Source of the DNA: Strigamia acuminata
Taxonomy: Eukaryota > Arthropoda > Chilopoda > Geophilomorpha > Linotaeniidae
NCBI GenBank assembly: GCA_949358305.1
Contig: OX442319.1
Coordinates: 6,138,001-6,202,000, forward strand
Reading direction: 5' to 3'
Length of the DNA stretch: 64,000 bases
Translations under genes and position numbers: made by a program
The notes under the pieces: model-generated
Told to the model about the DNA's origin: nothing
What the model saw: the letters and a program-made list of their open reading frames with translations, nothing else
Database searches by the model: none
In this document: one piece after another, positions 10,257 through 20,489 of the stretch
Position numbering within the stretch: position 1 is the first letter of the stretch
Layout of the letters: each line of letters begins with the position of its first letter

Positions 10257-10460
10257 ATTTTCCACTGTTAGTTGTTCGTTAGCCATATCAAACCGTTCAT
10301 TTTCATCAGCTAACTCATCGGTTTCTCGGTCTAATTCTGCAATTTCTTCTTTAAGATGTACATTTTCCGCTTTTACAGCTTCTAGTGATGTTGTTTGTAC
10401 TTGGTGCGCTTCTGTCAAATTTTCCAGGTTTTCACTAAGTTCCTCTATTTCATTTAACAA
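10179..10460 (-). pseudogene. Coiled-coil family, central segment
   Basis: The minus strand encodes a long heptad-rich segment, with ENLENLTEAHQVQTTSLEAV followed by a stretch including KEEIAELDRETDELADENER and NEQLTVENGEL. It aligns with the fragments at 15.74-15.91 kb and 18.6 kb. The frame has no ATG at its upstream end: homology stops near 10,455, where a foreign insert begins, and it closes in the A-rich tandem repeat. It is probably a truncated copy or an exon separated from its first exon at 11,807-11,974; no matching-phase splice acceptor was found. A coiled-coil structure is clear from sequence; the function is unknown. Confidence 0.5.
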
Positions 10461-10735
10461 TATGTGAGTGTTCGGACGGACGCCACGTGGTCTGGGGAGG
10501 GCCACGAGGCGCTGGACGCAACACACACGATGATTTTTCCCACGAAATACAACAAAGACACAAGTTAAGGTTTTGGTTATTGCTTTATTTGTTTGTCTAG
10601 GGGTATGTAATGGTGTCTTCAAGGTGTATTTCCATGTGTAATGGCAATGTATCCGCCATTCCTGATTTGACCGTGTGTCACAACAATCGTGAAATTGCCA
10701 TGACACGAGGTCGGTGAATGCAGTTTGTGCCGCGT
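10455..10735. other. Foreign insert between coiled-coil segment and promoter cassette
   Basis: Neither flank homology continues into this stretch. It carries TTGTCTAGGGGTATG, like the 8.2-kb insert, and GC-rich GGACGCCACGTGGTCTGGGG. No TIR or coding domain was seen. It may be a solo LTR, but its ends do not form a clear TG..CA pair with a target duplication. Confidence 0.3.
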
Positions 10736-10874
10736 CAAAGCAAAAGCAGGGTGTCGAATGGTTCAGGGATTTGAATGGTTCGCTTGTATACCCGTATGTC
10801 CTATGTAGCGATTACATATAGCCATCGTGTACTTAAAATGTGATTGGGTAAAACTTTATAAAATTCCTTGGTCC
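10736..10874 (-). promoter_or_regulatory. CDC40-like promoter cassette (copy 2, TATA decayed)
   Basis: The copy is collinear with those at 7.4 and 17.7 kb, including GTGTCGAATGGTTCAG and GTACTTAAAATGTGATTGGG on the plus strand. The TATA position reads TATACAAG instead of TATAAAAG, so it is probably weak or inactive. Confidence 0.45.
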
Positions 10875-11806
10875 AATCAGAAATTTGGGGCAGAAGTTGG
10901 ACCAATGGAATTTTGAATTTATTGAACTCGGTTCACCTTGTGGACCGGTTTACTTTACTGACTAACCAAAACCGCCTCAAGATTCCAAATCTGTCATCCC
11001 AATTTAAAAAAACTGAGGGTTACAGATGTCAAAATTGTTGTCAAAATTCAAGCATTCAGACATTGCCTCAAAATCATTATTAATTAATACCTAACAGCAG
11101 TCGCTTGACTTAACAATGCTCATGGTCAGCTGCAACTGGCAAGCCAGACAGAATTTTGGCAAATCCTGAATCCTTAACAAATACCGTCATCAGTGAGATA
11201 TTCTTGGTGGCAAGACTTCAGAATTTGCTTTGCCCACATTTTAAAGACTGTCTTCCATTATCATGGCTTTGTCTAGACTTTAGGTACCAACATAAAACAA
11301 AATCCTTCAAAACAAGCAACAATTTAGTTTCTGCCATCTTTTGCTTTTTGCAGCCAAATTCAAAGTCACTACCACACAGGTTAGGTTGAGATTGGGACAA
11401 ATTTGCGGCACGCTAATCGCTATTTCCAATTATTTCCTGTTGAAAATGAAGTAATTATTACTTGTAAAAGACTTAACTATAAACAGACATACAAAGAATA
11501 TTCTTTCTCGCACCGCTTCAAAAAATGTAGGAATAGAGGCCACACACCAATAGCAAAAATAGCAAAATTTTTAAGTAGAATCTTCCAATGGTGAATAGAA
11601 ATCAAAGCAAGAATCTGAAGTGGTTTCTACAAGGTAGCAAGTGCATTGGGGAAACATCTGGAATAAAAACTAAGCAAACGTTAAAGAGTTCTAAGAAAGT
11701 GAGGGATCAAATATAAGTAACCTATACCAATTAAAGGGTTGGTATAAGAGGGTGAATGACACACTCAAACATGTAACTAGCATAAATCACTAAAATAGGA
11801 ATTTAC

Positions 11807-11974
11807 ATTTTGATCAACGAGCTCTTCATTTTGTTTGTTTAAATTACCTATTTCTAACTGAAGACTTTCATTTGCTTCCCTCGTTTCGACGAGTTGATTA
11901 TTGATAATATTTAATTGATCTTCGGCTTTTAAAAGATTGAGTTTTAAACGCTTTTCTTCTTCCTCACCCGCCAT
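11807..11974 (-). CDS. Coiled-coil family, first exon
   Basis: ATG at 11974 opens a 56-codon exon (MAGEEEEKRLKLNLLKAEDQ) of charged heptads, ending EELVDQN at 11807 directly before a consensus donor GTAAAT. Fragments at 18,577-18,744 and 20,358-20,480 align with it (shared VE-REAN and EIGNLN/EIGQLN). A downstream exon would be at lower coordinates; the 10.2-kb coiled-coil segment is the obvious candidate but is not proven. The RT relic of a LINE overlaps the start by a few bases, so the upstream promoter has been displaced. The exon may therefore be silent. Function unknown. Confidence 0.4.
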
Positions 11975-12982
11975 TTAAGAAAGAATAAGACAACCTATAA
12001 ATAATTCCAAAATACCTCGCACAACGCGCAAAAACCCTATAACCATGAGAGTTGAAAGTAAGACCATCATCGACCGTCACCCCAAGATCTCTAAAAACAG
12101 AAAGCTGCGGTAATAAGACACCAGCAAAGCGGTAAGGAAAACAGATCTTCATCGTTTTACTTGTAAAAGATAGAATTGCAGATTTCTTGGGATTAACAGA
12201 CATGCGGTTGATAGTCATCCACTCAAAAATCATATCGAGACATTGCTGGAGGCGATCACAATTTGCGACATCAACTCCCACCTTAGTGTCGTCGGCGAAC
12301 AGAGCATGATGGTGATCATGAATGAAACCAGAAAGGTCGTTTATAAAAATCAAAAACAGAATAGGGCCGAGGATGGACCCCTGAGGGACCCCGGTAAAAC
12401 ATGCAAAAGAATCAGGACAAACACAGTCCCCACACTTTACAAAAGCCAAGCGAGAACTCAAAAAACTCTCAAACCAAGCACAGAAACGGGAGGTCAAACC
12501 GTAAAAGAATAACTTAGCCAACAGAAGCGAATGGTCGATCGAATCGAAGGCCTTAGCCAAGTCGAGATAGACAATTACTGACCCCGGGTTAGGAATGATT
12601 TAAACACAGAACTACAAAAGGATAAGAGATTCAACTCCACAGATCTTCCCCCAACAAAACCATACTGATTCTCAGTGATAAAAAGGCTGGACCAGGTACG
12701 GAATTCAACAAGAATGGACAACTCAAAAAGCTTTGCAATAGGGCTCAAGAGAGAGATTGGACGATAATTAGTAACCACAGAACGATCCCCGCTCTTAAAG
12801 ATCGGAACTACATAAGCGGTCTTCCAACAGGCGGGAAAAATCCCACTAGTTAACGAAAGATTGAATAAATGAGCCAACGGAGCGGCCAAAATCTCAATGC
12901 ACCCCTTAATTACAAAGCTCGGAATACCATCGACCCCGCAGGACTTCCCGGAACGTAGCCGTTTAGAGGCGACAACAATATT

Positions 12983-12985
<3 letters not shown>
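11966..12985 (-). pseudogene. LINE reverse transcriptase fragment (jockey/CR1-like)
   Basis: Two overlapping frames together cover most of a non-LTR reverse transcriptase: GKSCGVDGIPSFVIKGC, then NYRPISLLSPIAKLFE, a palm motif VIVYLDLAKAFDSIDHSLL, GVPQGSILGPILFLIFINDL and the catalytic FADD box (ALFADDTKV). A frame change lies near 12,565-12,580 between GFVGGRSVE and the LDLAKAFDSIDH block. No endonuclease, gag-like ORF1 or C-terminal part is present. The 5' end abuts a (TAA)n tract. It is a 5'- and 3'-truncated, inactive copy. Confidence 0.85.

Positions 12986-13023
<38 letters not shown>
12974..13023. repeat. (TAA/ATA)n microsatellite
   Basis: About 15 uninterrupted ATA/TAA triplets lie at the upstream edge of the LINE fragment, consistent with a trinucleotide tail of a neighbouring element. 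Confidence 0.9.
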
Positions 13024-13359
13024 GGCGCTACAGGAATCCCTAGCGGCATTTCTAAATCAAGTTTTACAATAACTGGATAATTGCATTTCACGGCTTGTAC
13101 GGACAAATTCATCTGCTAACTGCGAAAGTAATTTTAAATTTTGTTTGTTTTAGGCTTACTTGCAATCGATGACGGTTTTTAACCAGAAAACATCTCGAAA
13201 CTTCTGCAAAAATTGTTAATATACAGCATGCAGCGCCATCTAGTAACAGCATTTTTCAATACGACTTTCCTTACTGTGCCATCGCACTACTTGACAGCGA
13301 GGTGATGTATTGTCGTTTAAAACAATGCACAATTATATTTCAAAATTCATAATAGCAAT

Positions 13360-13560
13360 TTAAAGGGTATTAAAATAAGAATTTCTTTTTAGCTCGCCCC
13401 TTGGCTTTCTGCCATAGCTTGGTCTAGACGTCATCTTCATCGTCGCCAACTTGATCACATGATCAGTTTCAGCGGGCACGAGAGTGTAGTAAGGCCTAGC
13501 ACTGAGCGACGGAAACTGAAGCGACGAAGAACGGGCTTGGACTCGTTCGATAAAATTATC
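13360..13560 (-). other. Possible orphan coding exon
   Basis: An open frame without an ATG encodes ERVQARSSSLQFPSLSARPY and ends RKPRGELKRNSYFNTL then stop. It is GC-richer than its surroundings, as coding DNA here tends to be. No domain is recognisable and no splice acceptor stands out. Treated as a weak candidate for a terminal exon or a captured fragment. Confidence 0.2.
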
Positions 13561-13759
13561 CAAAATTTAAAATCCTGGGTTTTCTTTGCGGAATCTTAAT
13601 TTACTGTAAGCGAGCTTTTATTTTTGCTAGGTATTGATAACGTATTTTGTGTATTTCGATGCATTGAGCAGGTTTATTCCTACCCTTAGTCTTCGCTTCC
13701 AAGATGGCGAACACGAAGAAAAATTTGCCGGGTAAACTTGTTCTTCTTTCACACTTCGA

Positions 13760-14325
13760 AATGTAATATTGCTGCTGTAAGACTGCACTCCGATATGAGT
13801 GTAGCACGTAGCAATTGTGCAATTTTAATCAAGAAATTTATTTCTTTTCTTGTGGGTTTCATCTTATTAATAACTCGGTTAATGCACTAAATCAAAACAA
13901 CATTTCAAAATCACACGTTCAGCTCCCGGTGCATCAAAATGACTCTCTTGAAATGGCAATATCATGACATGGGCACATACTTGGTGAAGGGAACAAGATT
14001 TCAAGTACAAACTGCAACCACCAACAAGCTTTTAGAAAAACTTTCAGAAATTGTTCCTTAAAATAATTCTCGGGTGTATTTTTTACACAGTTGGAACTGG
14101 GAACTGAGATGAAGTGAGACTGCATTTGCCAAACGATATATTATGCAGAAAATATTGGCAGGGCAAGCCTGCATTCCATTGCACTGTATAAGTGCAGCAG
14201 TTACCAAGAGCAACTTTGTGAAGATAATATTGGTACCGTAAGACTGCATTCTGAAATGAGTGTAGCAGGTAGCAATTATGCATCAAGAAATAATGATATT
14301 TATTTCTCTTCTTGTGGTTAATGGA
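13760..14325. repeat. Direct repeat pair ~460 bp apart
   Basis: About 100 bp at 13,760-13,865 recurs at 14,222-14,325: GTAAGACTGCA, TGAGTGTAGCA, GTAGCAATT, ATCAAGAAAT and TTTCTT/CTCTTCTTGTGG in order. The first part is the dispersed GTAAGACTGCA motif. The interval has no recognised gene and could be the interior of a short element with direct terminal repeats. Confidence 0.5.
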
Positions 14326-14831
14326 TTGGTTAGAGTTTTGGAAAGATAATGAAAAGTAATATAAAAAAAAAGCAGATTTTATTATTAAATGTGGCGACCA
14401 CCACACGGTAAAGCGTTGCGATTGCCCAAACTAGAAATGTGGCGATCGTATAAAGTCCTGTTGTATTTTTCATGTCTCAATTCCTTTAATGGAATCCGAG
14501 CCATTTCTTTTTTCCAATCAGAGATAAACGCCCAAGTAACCACAATACTATGGCTGACAAGATCAAGAGATCAAAACCTCAAAAGGCTCCACCAAGTCTG
14601 CAGCTCCACAGCAGTCATCCAATCAAAAAGGAAATGCGCATCAGTCTTGTGGAAAAACAAACCATATATGCGATTGATGTCATTTTTGGTTTGGTGTGGC
14701 ATACCTTCGCAGCACAGCCAACATGGGAGAAGATGGGAGACTCCATCTCCTAGACAACATTTAACTGATATATCTCATTTCTCTCTCTAAGGAGATAAAA
14801 ACCATGAAAGCGTGAAAGCGCAAGTACCAAA

Positions 14832-15095
14832 TCAAAATTTACTGAACGTGGAAGCGATATTACCGATTAATGCCGTTATTGTGGCGACCATCACGCAGTA
14901 AAGCGATGCGATTGCCCAAACTAGAAATGTGGCGACCGTGCACAGTGAAAATATCATCCGCACAAGTTTGTATTGGATAAATGCAACATTTATGTTTGCA
15001 ATAATTTCGTCTCGGTTTTGAATAATTTCGTCTCGGTTTTGAATCACTTTCTTTGCTCTCCATTTTCCTCTGTTAGTTGAACGTTTGGATAAATG
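14832..15095 (-). pseudogene. Coiled-coil family, C-terminal segment with membrane anchor
   Basis: The minus strand encodes QLTEENGEQRK, then, after a 1-bp frame change relative to the 15.75-kb paralogue, VIQNRDEIIQNRDEIIANIN with a perfect 7-residue duplication. A ~35-residue hydrophobic segment follows (VRMIFSLCTVATFLVWAIAS...), ending STFSKF and stop. The composition is that of a tail-anchored membrane protein: a coiled coil outside and one C-terminal transmembrane helix. The frameshift makes this copy defective. The anchor is not seen in the other copies. Confidence 0.45.
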
Positions 15096-15429
15096 CTACA
15101 TTTATATACTAAAGTGCAGTTGTATATTTGTATATGGTAAATGCTACATGTATGCAGTCTTACGGTACCAATGTTTTAAGATAATCAAATGCGTAAATGA
15201 ATAAAATGAAGTTCAGTCCAATAATGGGTACAGGAAACCACGAGGAGGTAAAGAGTTGCAGTTTTAGCTCCCTATATTAGTATATATAAAAAAAAATTGT
15301 GAAAAAAAAATTACTGAAAAAAAAACAATAATTGTTACTAAAATTAAAGAAAATGTTTGACATAAATTGGTCTGAATCATTGCAGGTTTTTTAGGCTGAC
15401 AAAAAAAAATGTGTAGAAATATAAAGTTA

Positions 15430-15738
15430 ATAAAAAAAAATAATAATAGTAATAATAATAATAATGTTTATTCCTCAAAAATCAAGTTGAGTGGGTGCCC
15501 CCCAACAGCCAAAGGCCTACAAGGATGGGCACCCCGACAAGTAAATTAAAAGAAACAGACAACAAACTAAAGACAAAACCACTTAAACTGGAACATTAGA
15601 AAAACACAAACAAACGTCGCGCAAAGAGCAGGAGTAAAAATCCAAACCCACCAAGAAACTATTGCAACTGGTCATAATGCGACCCACTGGAAGTTGCGGA
15701 TCCAAGACAGCAAAAAGCTGCGGGGCTCTACAATCTCT
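15430..15738 (-). mobile_element. LINE 3' end
   Basis: Read on the minus strand, the sequence runs from a short coding end through a 3' UTR (GGGTGCCCATCCTTGTAGGC, GGCTGTTGGGGGGCACCCAC) to GAGGAATAAACATTATTATT and an (ATT)n tail, the hallmark of many arthropod non-LTR retrotransposons. It interrupts the coiled-coil fragment at 15,738. It may belong to the same family as the RT piece at 12-13 kb, but the two do not overlap. Confidence 0.65.
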
Positions 15739-15915
15739 TCCTTTTGTTTTACAATCACTTTCTTTTGCTTTACATTTTCCTCTGTTAGTTGATCTTTAGC
15801 CTTATCAAAGTCTTCGTTTTCATCAGCTAACTCATCGGTATCTCGTTCTAAATCTGCAATTTTGTTTAAGACCTTGATTTTTCGCTGTTTCAGCTTCTAG
15901 TAATGTTGCCTGTTC
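15738..15915 (-). pseudogene. Coiled-coil family, central segment (frameshifted copy)
   Basis: The minus strand encodes HKEQATLLEAETAKNQGLK, then in another frame KIADLERDTDELADENEDFD and QLTEENVKQKKVIVKQKEEI. It aligns with the 10.2-kb copy (ELDRETDELADENERFD, QLTVEN). One frameshift and a LINE insertion at its 3' side show it is dead. It supplies the in-frame junction between the central coil and the KVI- segment of the 14.9-kb copy. Confidence 0.55.
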
Positions 15916-15939
15916 TTTGTGCGTATTACCGATTAATTT

Positions 15940-17170
15940 GAAGCAAAATTAAATAAAATTTAAACTACGGTAATACAGAATTTTTAAGTTTGCATGTTAC
16001 ATGTCTACATTTTATTGTAGTTGTACAATCTCTTTGGGAGTTTTTTCCTGGGGGTTTTTTCCTGGTGTTGGTGGCACAACTGCCTGTGTCAAAACAACAA
16101 ATCATTCAGAATCATTGTTGTAAACTTCCTACATTAGTATATACAAAAAAACGACTTGCTAAAGAAAAATTACTGAAAAAAAAAATAATTGTTACAAAAA
16201 ATTAAAGAAAATATTAGACATAAATTGGTCTGAATCAACAAAAAGTATTTGCGGAACAAAAATTTAAAAATAAAATATATATATTTTTGGCCCAGAAATC
16301 AACTAACTTATTAAAAATTAAAAATAAATAAATCTGAAAAATAATGTGCACTGGTCTTATAAAAATTAATTCAAAAAATGTGCAGGATTCAAAATTACAA
16401 AACAAAACTCCCAAATCCACAAAAAAAGATATCGCATTAATACTAGATCTTGGAAGTGAAAATGTAATCAGACATCACAATTATGAACATACACAAACAA
16501 TATTCTTTCTCACACTCCTCCTTTTATAAAAAAAATGTAGAATTAGATGAAACACACCAATGGCGGGGATTATTAAATGCTTACGTAGAATTTTCCAATG
16601 TTGAATATAAATCATATACAGTAGCAAGAATCTGAAGTGGTTGCAACAAATCCACTGGGGAAACATTTGGCATTAAAACAAAGCATAAAAAATATAAAAT
16701 AAATAAAAATATAAAATAAATAAAAATATAAAATAAATAAAAATAAATAAAAAAAAAAAACAAAAAAAAAACGTACATAGCCTAGACTAAAATGGCAACA
16801 TGGGCACCAGGTGCTTATTTATCATCAGTTGCTTCAATTAGTTTTTTGCACATCACTGTATATGGTAATGCGGAATTTTTAAGTTGGTGTGTGTTTATAT
16901 GAGCAACACTAGTCATTGCAATATTTTGGTCATTGTCCCAACCACAAGTCGATAGTCCGCCATAGTGTGGCTCTGGCCAGCCATCTGCACACAGATGGTG
17001 CGATTCCAGCTTCTTGCCATTCTGGAAGGAAAAAGGGTCCCTTTATTTAAAAACAAAAAATATCTGCGGAACAAACATTTAAAAAAATAAATATATTTTT
17101 GGCCCAGAAATCAACTAACTTATGAAAAATTAAAATGTTTTATTAAGAAAATCTGAAAAATAATGTACAC
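15940..17170. repeat. Inverted counterpart of 2,790-4,440 (MITE-free)
   Basis: The segment matches 2.8-4.4 kb in reverse orientation. Position 16,581-16,583 (TTA on the plus strand, TAA on the other) is the pre-insertion site for the Harbinger-like MITE. It contains a TA-rich run of ~16-bp AAAATATAAAATAAAT repeats at 16,686-16,745 and is otherwise gene-free. Confidence 0.7.
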
Positions 17171-17221
17171 TGGTCCTATGCCGTATATTCAAAATTTATA
17201 AAACAAAAAAAAGAATTGAAA

Positions 17222-17614
17222 TCATTTATCAATCAGCCAAGAAGCTGGTGGCGAGTTCCAAAATCTCGCCCCGGCCAAAACAGTCGGTGTAGGATCAAAA
17301 ATGGTAATTACGGCGGCATGACCGGCACTGCCCAGGTGTCGTCTATACTGAGTTTCAGTTTGGAATTTTATTCTGCACGGCGAACAAACATACGGAAAGT
17401 ATGGATCCGTGCAATTAACATTGATGAATTGCTGAATCTCGATCTCAATGGCATTTTCACTTTGACATTTCCGAGTTTCACAATCGATACAGTCTTCATG
17501 GTCAATCTTTCTTCTGAACACTTGTAATTTTGCAGCATTGACATTATTTAATTCGATCTGATGATCCAATCCAAAAATATGTTCTTGCAAAGACGCGAAG
17601 TTGTTTACGGCCAT
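17222..17614 (-). CDS. Small U1-type zinc-finger protein
   Basis: An intact 130-aa frame begins at ATG 17614 and ends at TGA 17222. Residues 1-40 form a likely helical or coiled segment (MAVNNFASLQEHIFGLDHQI). Residues 42-50 are a Cys cluster (CIDCETRKC). Residues 77-99 are a C2H2 finger, CSPC..F..........H.....H with spacing C-x2-C-x12-H-x5-H, the U1/matrin/JAZ type that usually binds RNA or double-stranded nucleic acid. The protein ends SPPASWLIDK. A TATA-box promoter copy lies just upstream (17,641-17,783) and a paralogue without the finger lies at 7030-7335. I do not recognise the family as a whole. Nucleic-acid binding is inferred from the finger only. Confidence 0.6.
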   Translation of the reverse strand: MAVNNFASLQEHIFGLDHQIELNNVNAAKLQVFRRKIDHEDCIDCETRKCQSENAIEIEIQQFINVNCTDPYFPYVCSPCRIKFQTETQYRRHLGSAGHAAVITIFDPTPTVLAGARFWNSPPASWLIDK

Positions 17615-17640
17615 TTCGTTTTCAGATTTGGATGTTTCGG

Positions 17641-17783
17641 TAGTCAAAGCAAAAGCAGGGTGTCGAATGGTTCAGTGATTCGAATGGGTCGCTTTTATAC
17701 CCGTATGTCCTGTGTAGCGATTACGTACAGCCATCGTGTACTTAAAATGTGATTGGGTAAAACTTTCTAAAAATTCCTTGGCC
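17641..17783 (-). promoter_or_regulatory. TATA core promoter, CDC40-like cassette (copy 3)
   Basis: TATAAAAG on the minus strand at 17,699-17,692 lies 78 bp before the ATG at 17,614. The cassette matches the CDC40 upstream region through GATGTTTCGGTAGTCAA, GATTCGAATGG and ATTACGTACAGCCATCGTG, which gives it more shared sequence with CDC40 than copies 1 and 2. Confidence 0.55.
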
Positions 17784-18576
17784 TTCCCACGTGGATAATA
17801 TATCATTTTAGCTGTCTGCAAGTAAGCCTAATGTGAGGGATTTAAAGTCCCAAAAGAAAATATTTCTGACATTGAGTTAAGAAACTCAGTTGAAATTGTG
17901 AACAGAGTCAAAACTAAATAGATAAATAGAATGAAAAAAATGTTTCTATACTAAAATGTTCGAATCCCAGCTCTGGAGTGAATGGAATCCGAGCCATTTC
18001 ATCCAATCAGAGATTTGGGGGCAGAAGTTGGACCAATGAAATCTTGAATTTGTTGCACTCGGTTCACTTTCTGGACATGTTTACTTTACTGACTAACCAA
18101 AACCGCCTCAAGATTCCAAATGTGTCATCCCAATTTAAAAAAAACTGAGAGTTACAGATGTCAAAATTTTTGTCAAAATTCAAGCATTCGGACATTTCCT
18201 CAAAATCATTATTAATTAATATCTACAACAGTCGCTTGACTTGACAATGCTTATGGTCAGCTGCAACTGGCAAGCCTAGAAAGAATTTTGGAAAATCCTG
18301 AATCCTCAACAAAGACTGCCAGTGAGGTATTTTTGGTGAAAAGTTTACAGAATTGGAGATCAAACCTCTGATTTTATTTGGGATTCACCTCCAGGATATC
18401 CAGAGCTGCACACAGTTAAAAATACCAACATCAACTTCCTCACTGTCTGACCTTTATTGTCCAGAAACGACAGGATTGACCAATCCAACATAAAAAAAAT
18501 CCTTCAAAACAAGCAACAAATTAGTTTCTGCCATCTTTTGCTTTACGCAGCCAAATTCAAAGTCACTATACGCGGG

Positions 18577-18744
18577 TTAGGTTGAGATTGGGACAAATTC
18601 TGTTAAGTTTTCCAGATTTTCATTAAGTTGGCCTATTTCAATCAAGAATTCGGCATTTGCTTCGCGTTCTTCTACGAATCTTGCCTGTAAAATAAAAAAT
18701 TCCTCTTCTAGAAACATATCATGTCCGTGATTTTGTTCCGCCAT
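18577..18744 (-). pseudogene. Coiled-coil family, N-terminal segment fused to repeat DNA
   Basis: ATG at 18,744 starts MAEQNHGHDMFLEEEFFILQ. The segment continues with VEEREAN and EIGQLNENLENLTE, matching both the first exon (11.8 kb) and the start of the central segment (10.4 kb). The join shows how these two parts connect in an intact member. After LTE the frame runs into the dispersed intergenic repeat and stops, so this copy is truncated. Confidence 0.5.
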
Positions 18745-18779
18745 TTTTTTTCTCTTTTTCAGCACGTTATCAGCAGGTG

Positions 18780-20250
18780 GCGCTTTTACAAAATGCAGGC
18801 GCTACAGTCATCCATTGTCTATAAAAGAAAAGTAAAAACAAATTAATAATGATTAGTTAAATTAAAATTACACATTAAATACTTAGAAAGAATTGTGATA
18901 TCCAGAGTTGCACATCAGTTAAACTGCCAACAACATCAAAATCAAATCACTTCCTCATTGGTAGGCCCTAATTACCCAGAAAGGTGAGGTTGCCACACCG
19001 GTTAGATTGGGACATATTGGGGCACACTACTTCCAATCATTTCCAGGTGAAAATAAATTACTACTTACTTGTAAAACAATCATAAACAGACAAACAAATA
19101 TTCTTTCTTGCACTCCTTCAAAAAAATATAGGAATAAAGGCCACACACCATAGCAGGGCTTATTAAATCTTTAAGTAGAATCTTCCAATGGTGAATAGAA
19201 ATCAAAGCAAGAATCTGAAGTGGTCTCTACAAGGTAGCAAATGCACTGGGGAAACTACCTGGAATGAAAACTAAGCAAACAGTAAACAGTAAACAGTAAA
19301 CAGTAAAATTAAATGAAATTTAAACTATATGATAATACAGAATTTTTAAGTTGGTGTGGGTTTATGCTCATCACATTTGATTGTATTTGTGAGAGTTGAA
19401 GCATTTTTCCTCGGAGTTTTCAGTGTATCTTTTCTCGCTTCAGCATTTTTTTTGGAATGGTTTTTCCTTTGTTGTCACTAGATGGCAGGAGTGAGAAATG
19501 GTAGATAGTTTAGATAGGCTGTTATTAAAAGCTTTTATGGCAGCATGCTCTAGCTTGGTCGATCTGTTCATATGCATTATGCGGTGCTAGGTTAATTTGG
19601 GTGAAAGTTTAGCTCCATATGAAACAATGCATTTGTTTTCACAAGAAACAGCTGGACATTAATCACAAAAATACAATTTTTATATGGGTTAAAGAACTTT
19701 GAGAACATAATTATTTTTTTTACTTGACTCAAATTCATATATTAGATGCAAAAAATGCCTTTTTTTCTTTAAAAACGTGAAAAATGTCAAATCATGAAAA
19801 TAGTGAAAAATCCATTTCACTGGTTATGGATGCTATAGAAAACATGCTAATTTTTTGTTTTATTTCAATTTTAAAACAAAAATGACATCTTTTCCTATTC
19901 CTTGTTCTATTTATTAAATTAAACTATATAAATTATTTATTTATAATTATAATTAATTATTATAAATTTATAATTATTATAATAAATCAAAATTTAAACT
20001 TAAAATACACTCAAACTAAAACTGTATTTTTATTTTTGAATGCAGCTACTGTCCAAAATATAATTTATTAAAGCGATATTGTTAGTACTCTGTTGATGCA
20101 AATTGATTTGATCCATTCATCTAACCAGGTGCAATTAGAATTCACTTAAAATTGTAAAGAAGTATAGTATACATGGACATGGATCACTTAAAATTGTATA
20201 GAACACACTCATCCAGCACTTACGGTAGTTCAAATACCAGTAGTCTTTAT
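18780..20250. other. Gene-free stretch with repeat fragments
   Basis: 18,900-19,270 contains a rearranged copy of the intergenic repeat (CAAATATTCTTTCTTGCACT, AATCTTCCAATGGTGAATAG). An ACAGTAAA unit is repeated about four times at 19,276-19,305. 19,340-20,250 is AT-rich; I see no gene or TIR in it. Confidence 0.5.
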
Positions 20251-20259
20251 TGCAAGAAT

Positions 20260-20320
20260 TTATTAAAAATGAAAATGTTTTATTTAAAAATTCTGATACA
20301 CTTCTAATCCCAACACTTGA
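20260..20320 (-). pseudogene. Duplicated CDC40 3' end
   Basis: The plus strand ATTAAAAATGAAAATGTTTT and the following CACTTCTAATCCCAA match 21,882-21,943 at the end of CDC40. On the minus strand the last codons read VKCWD and stop, against IKYWD and stop in CDC40. Only about 60 bp are conserved, covering the stop codon and polyadenylation region. Confidence 0.65.
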
Positions 20321-20357
20321 CCTAGAGCTGTTGGGCGCATCCCCACCACATACGTTG

Positions 20358-20480
20358 CTCCGGTTAATTCCTCATTTTGTTCATTCAAATTTCCAATTTC
20401 TAGGAGTAAAATTTTATTTTCTTCAATCCTTACTGCAAGTTGATTCCTGAGAATATCTAATTGTCCTCTTTAAGCTCCTA
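20358..20480 (-). pseudogene. Coiled-coil family, N-terminal remnant
   Basis: The minus strand aligns with the 11.8-kb first exon (QLDILRNQLAV-like, EIGNLNEQNEEL). It lies directly upstream of the CDC40 3'-end copy, giving a coiled-coil / CDC40-terminator hybrid. No ATG is in place and the upstream side is A-rich low-complexity sequence. Confidence 0.45.
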
Positions 20481-20489
20481 TTTTTTTTT

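Noticed and set aside
17955-17980. tRNA-like B box (GTTCGAATCCCAGCTC)
   Set aside because: No A box, acceptor stem or cloverleaf could be built around it; at most a decayed SINE fragment.
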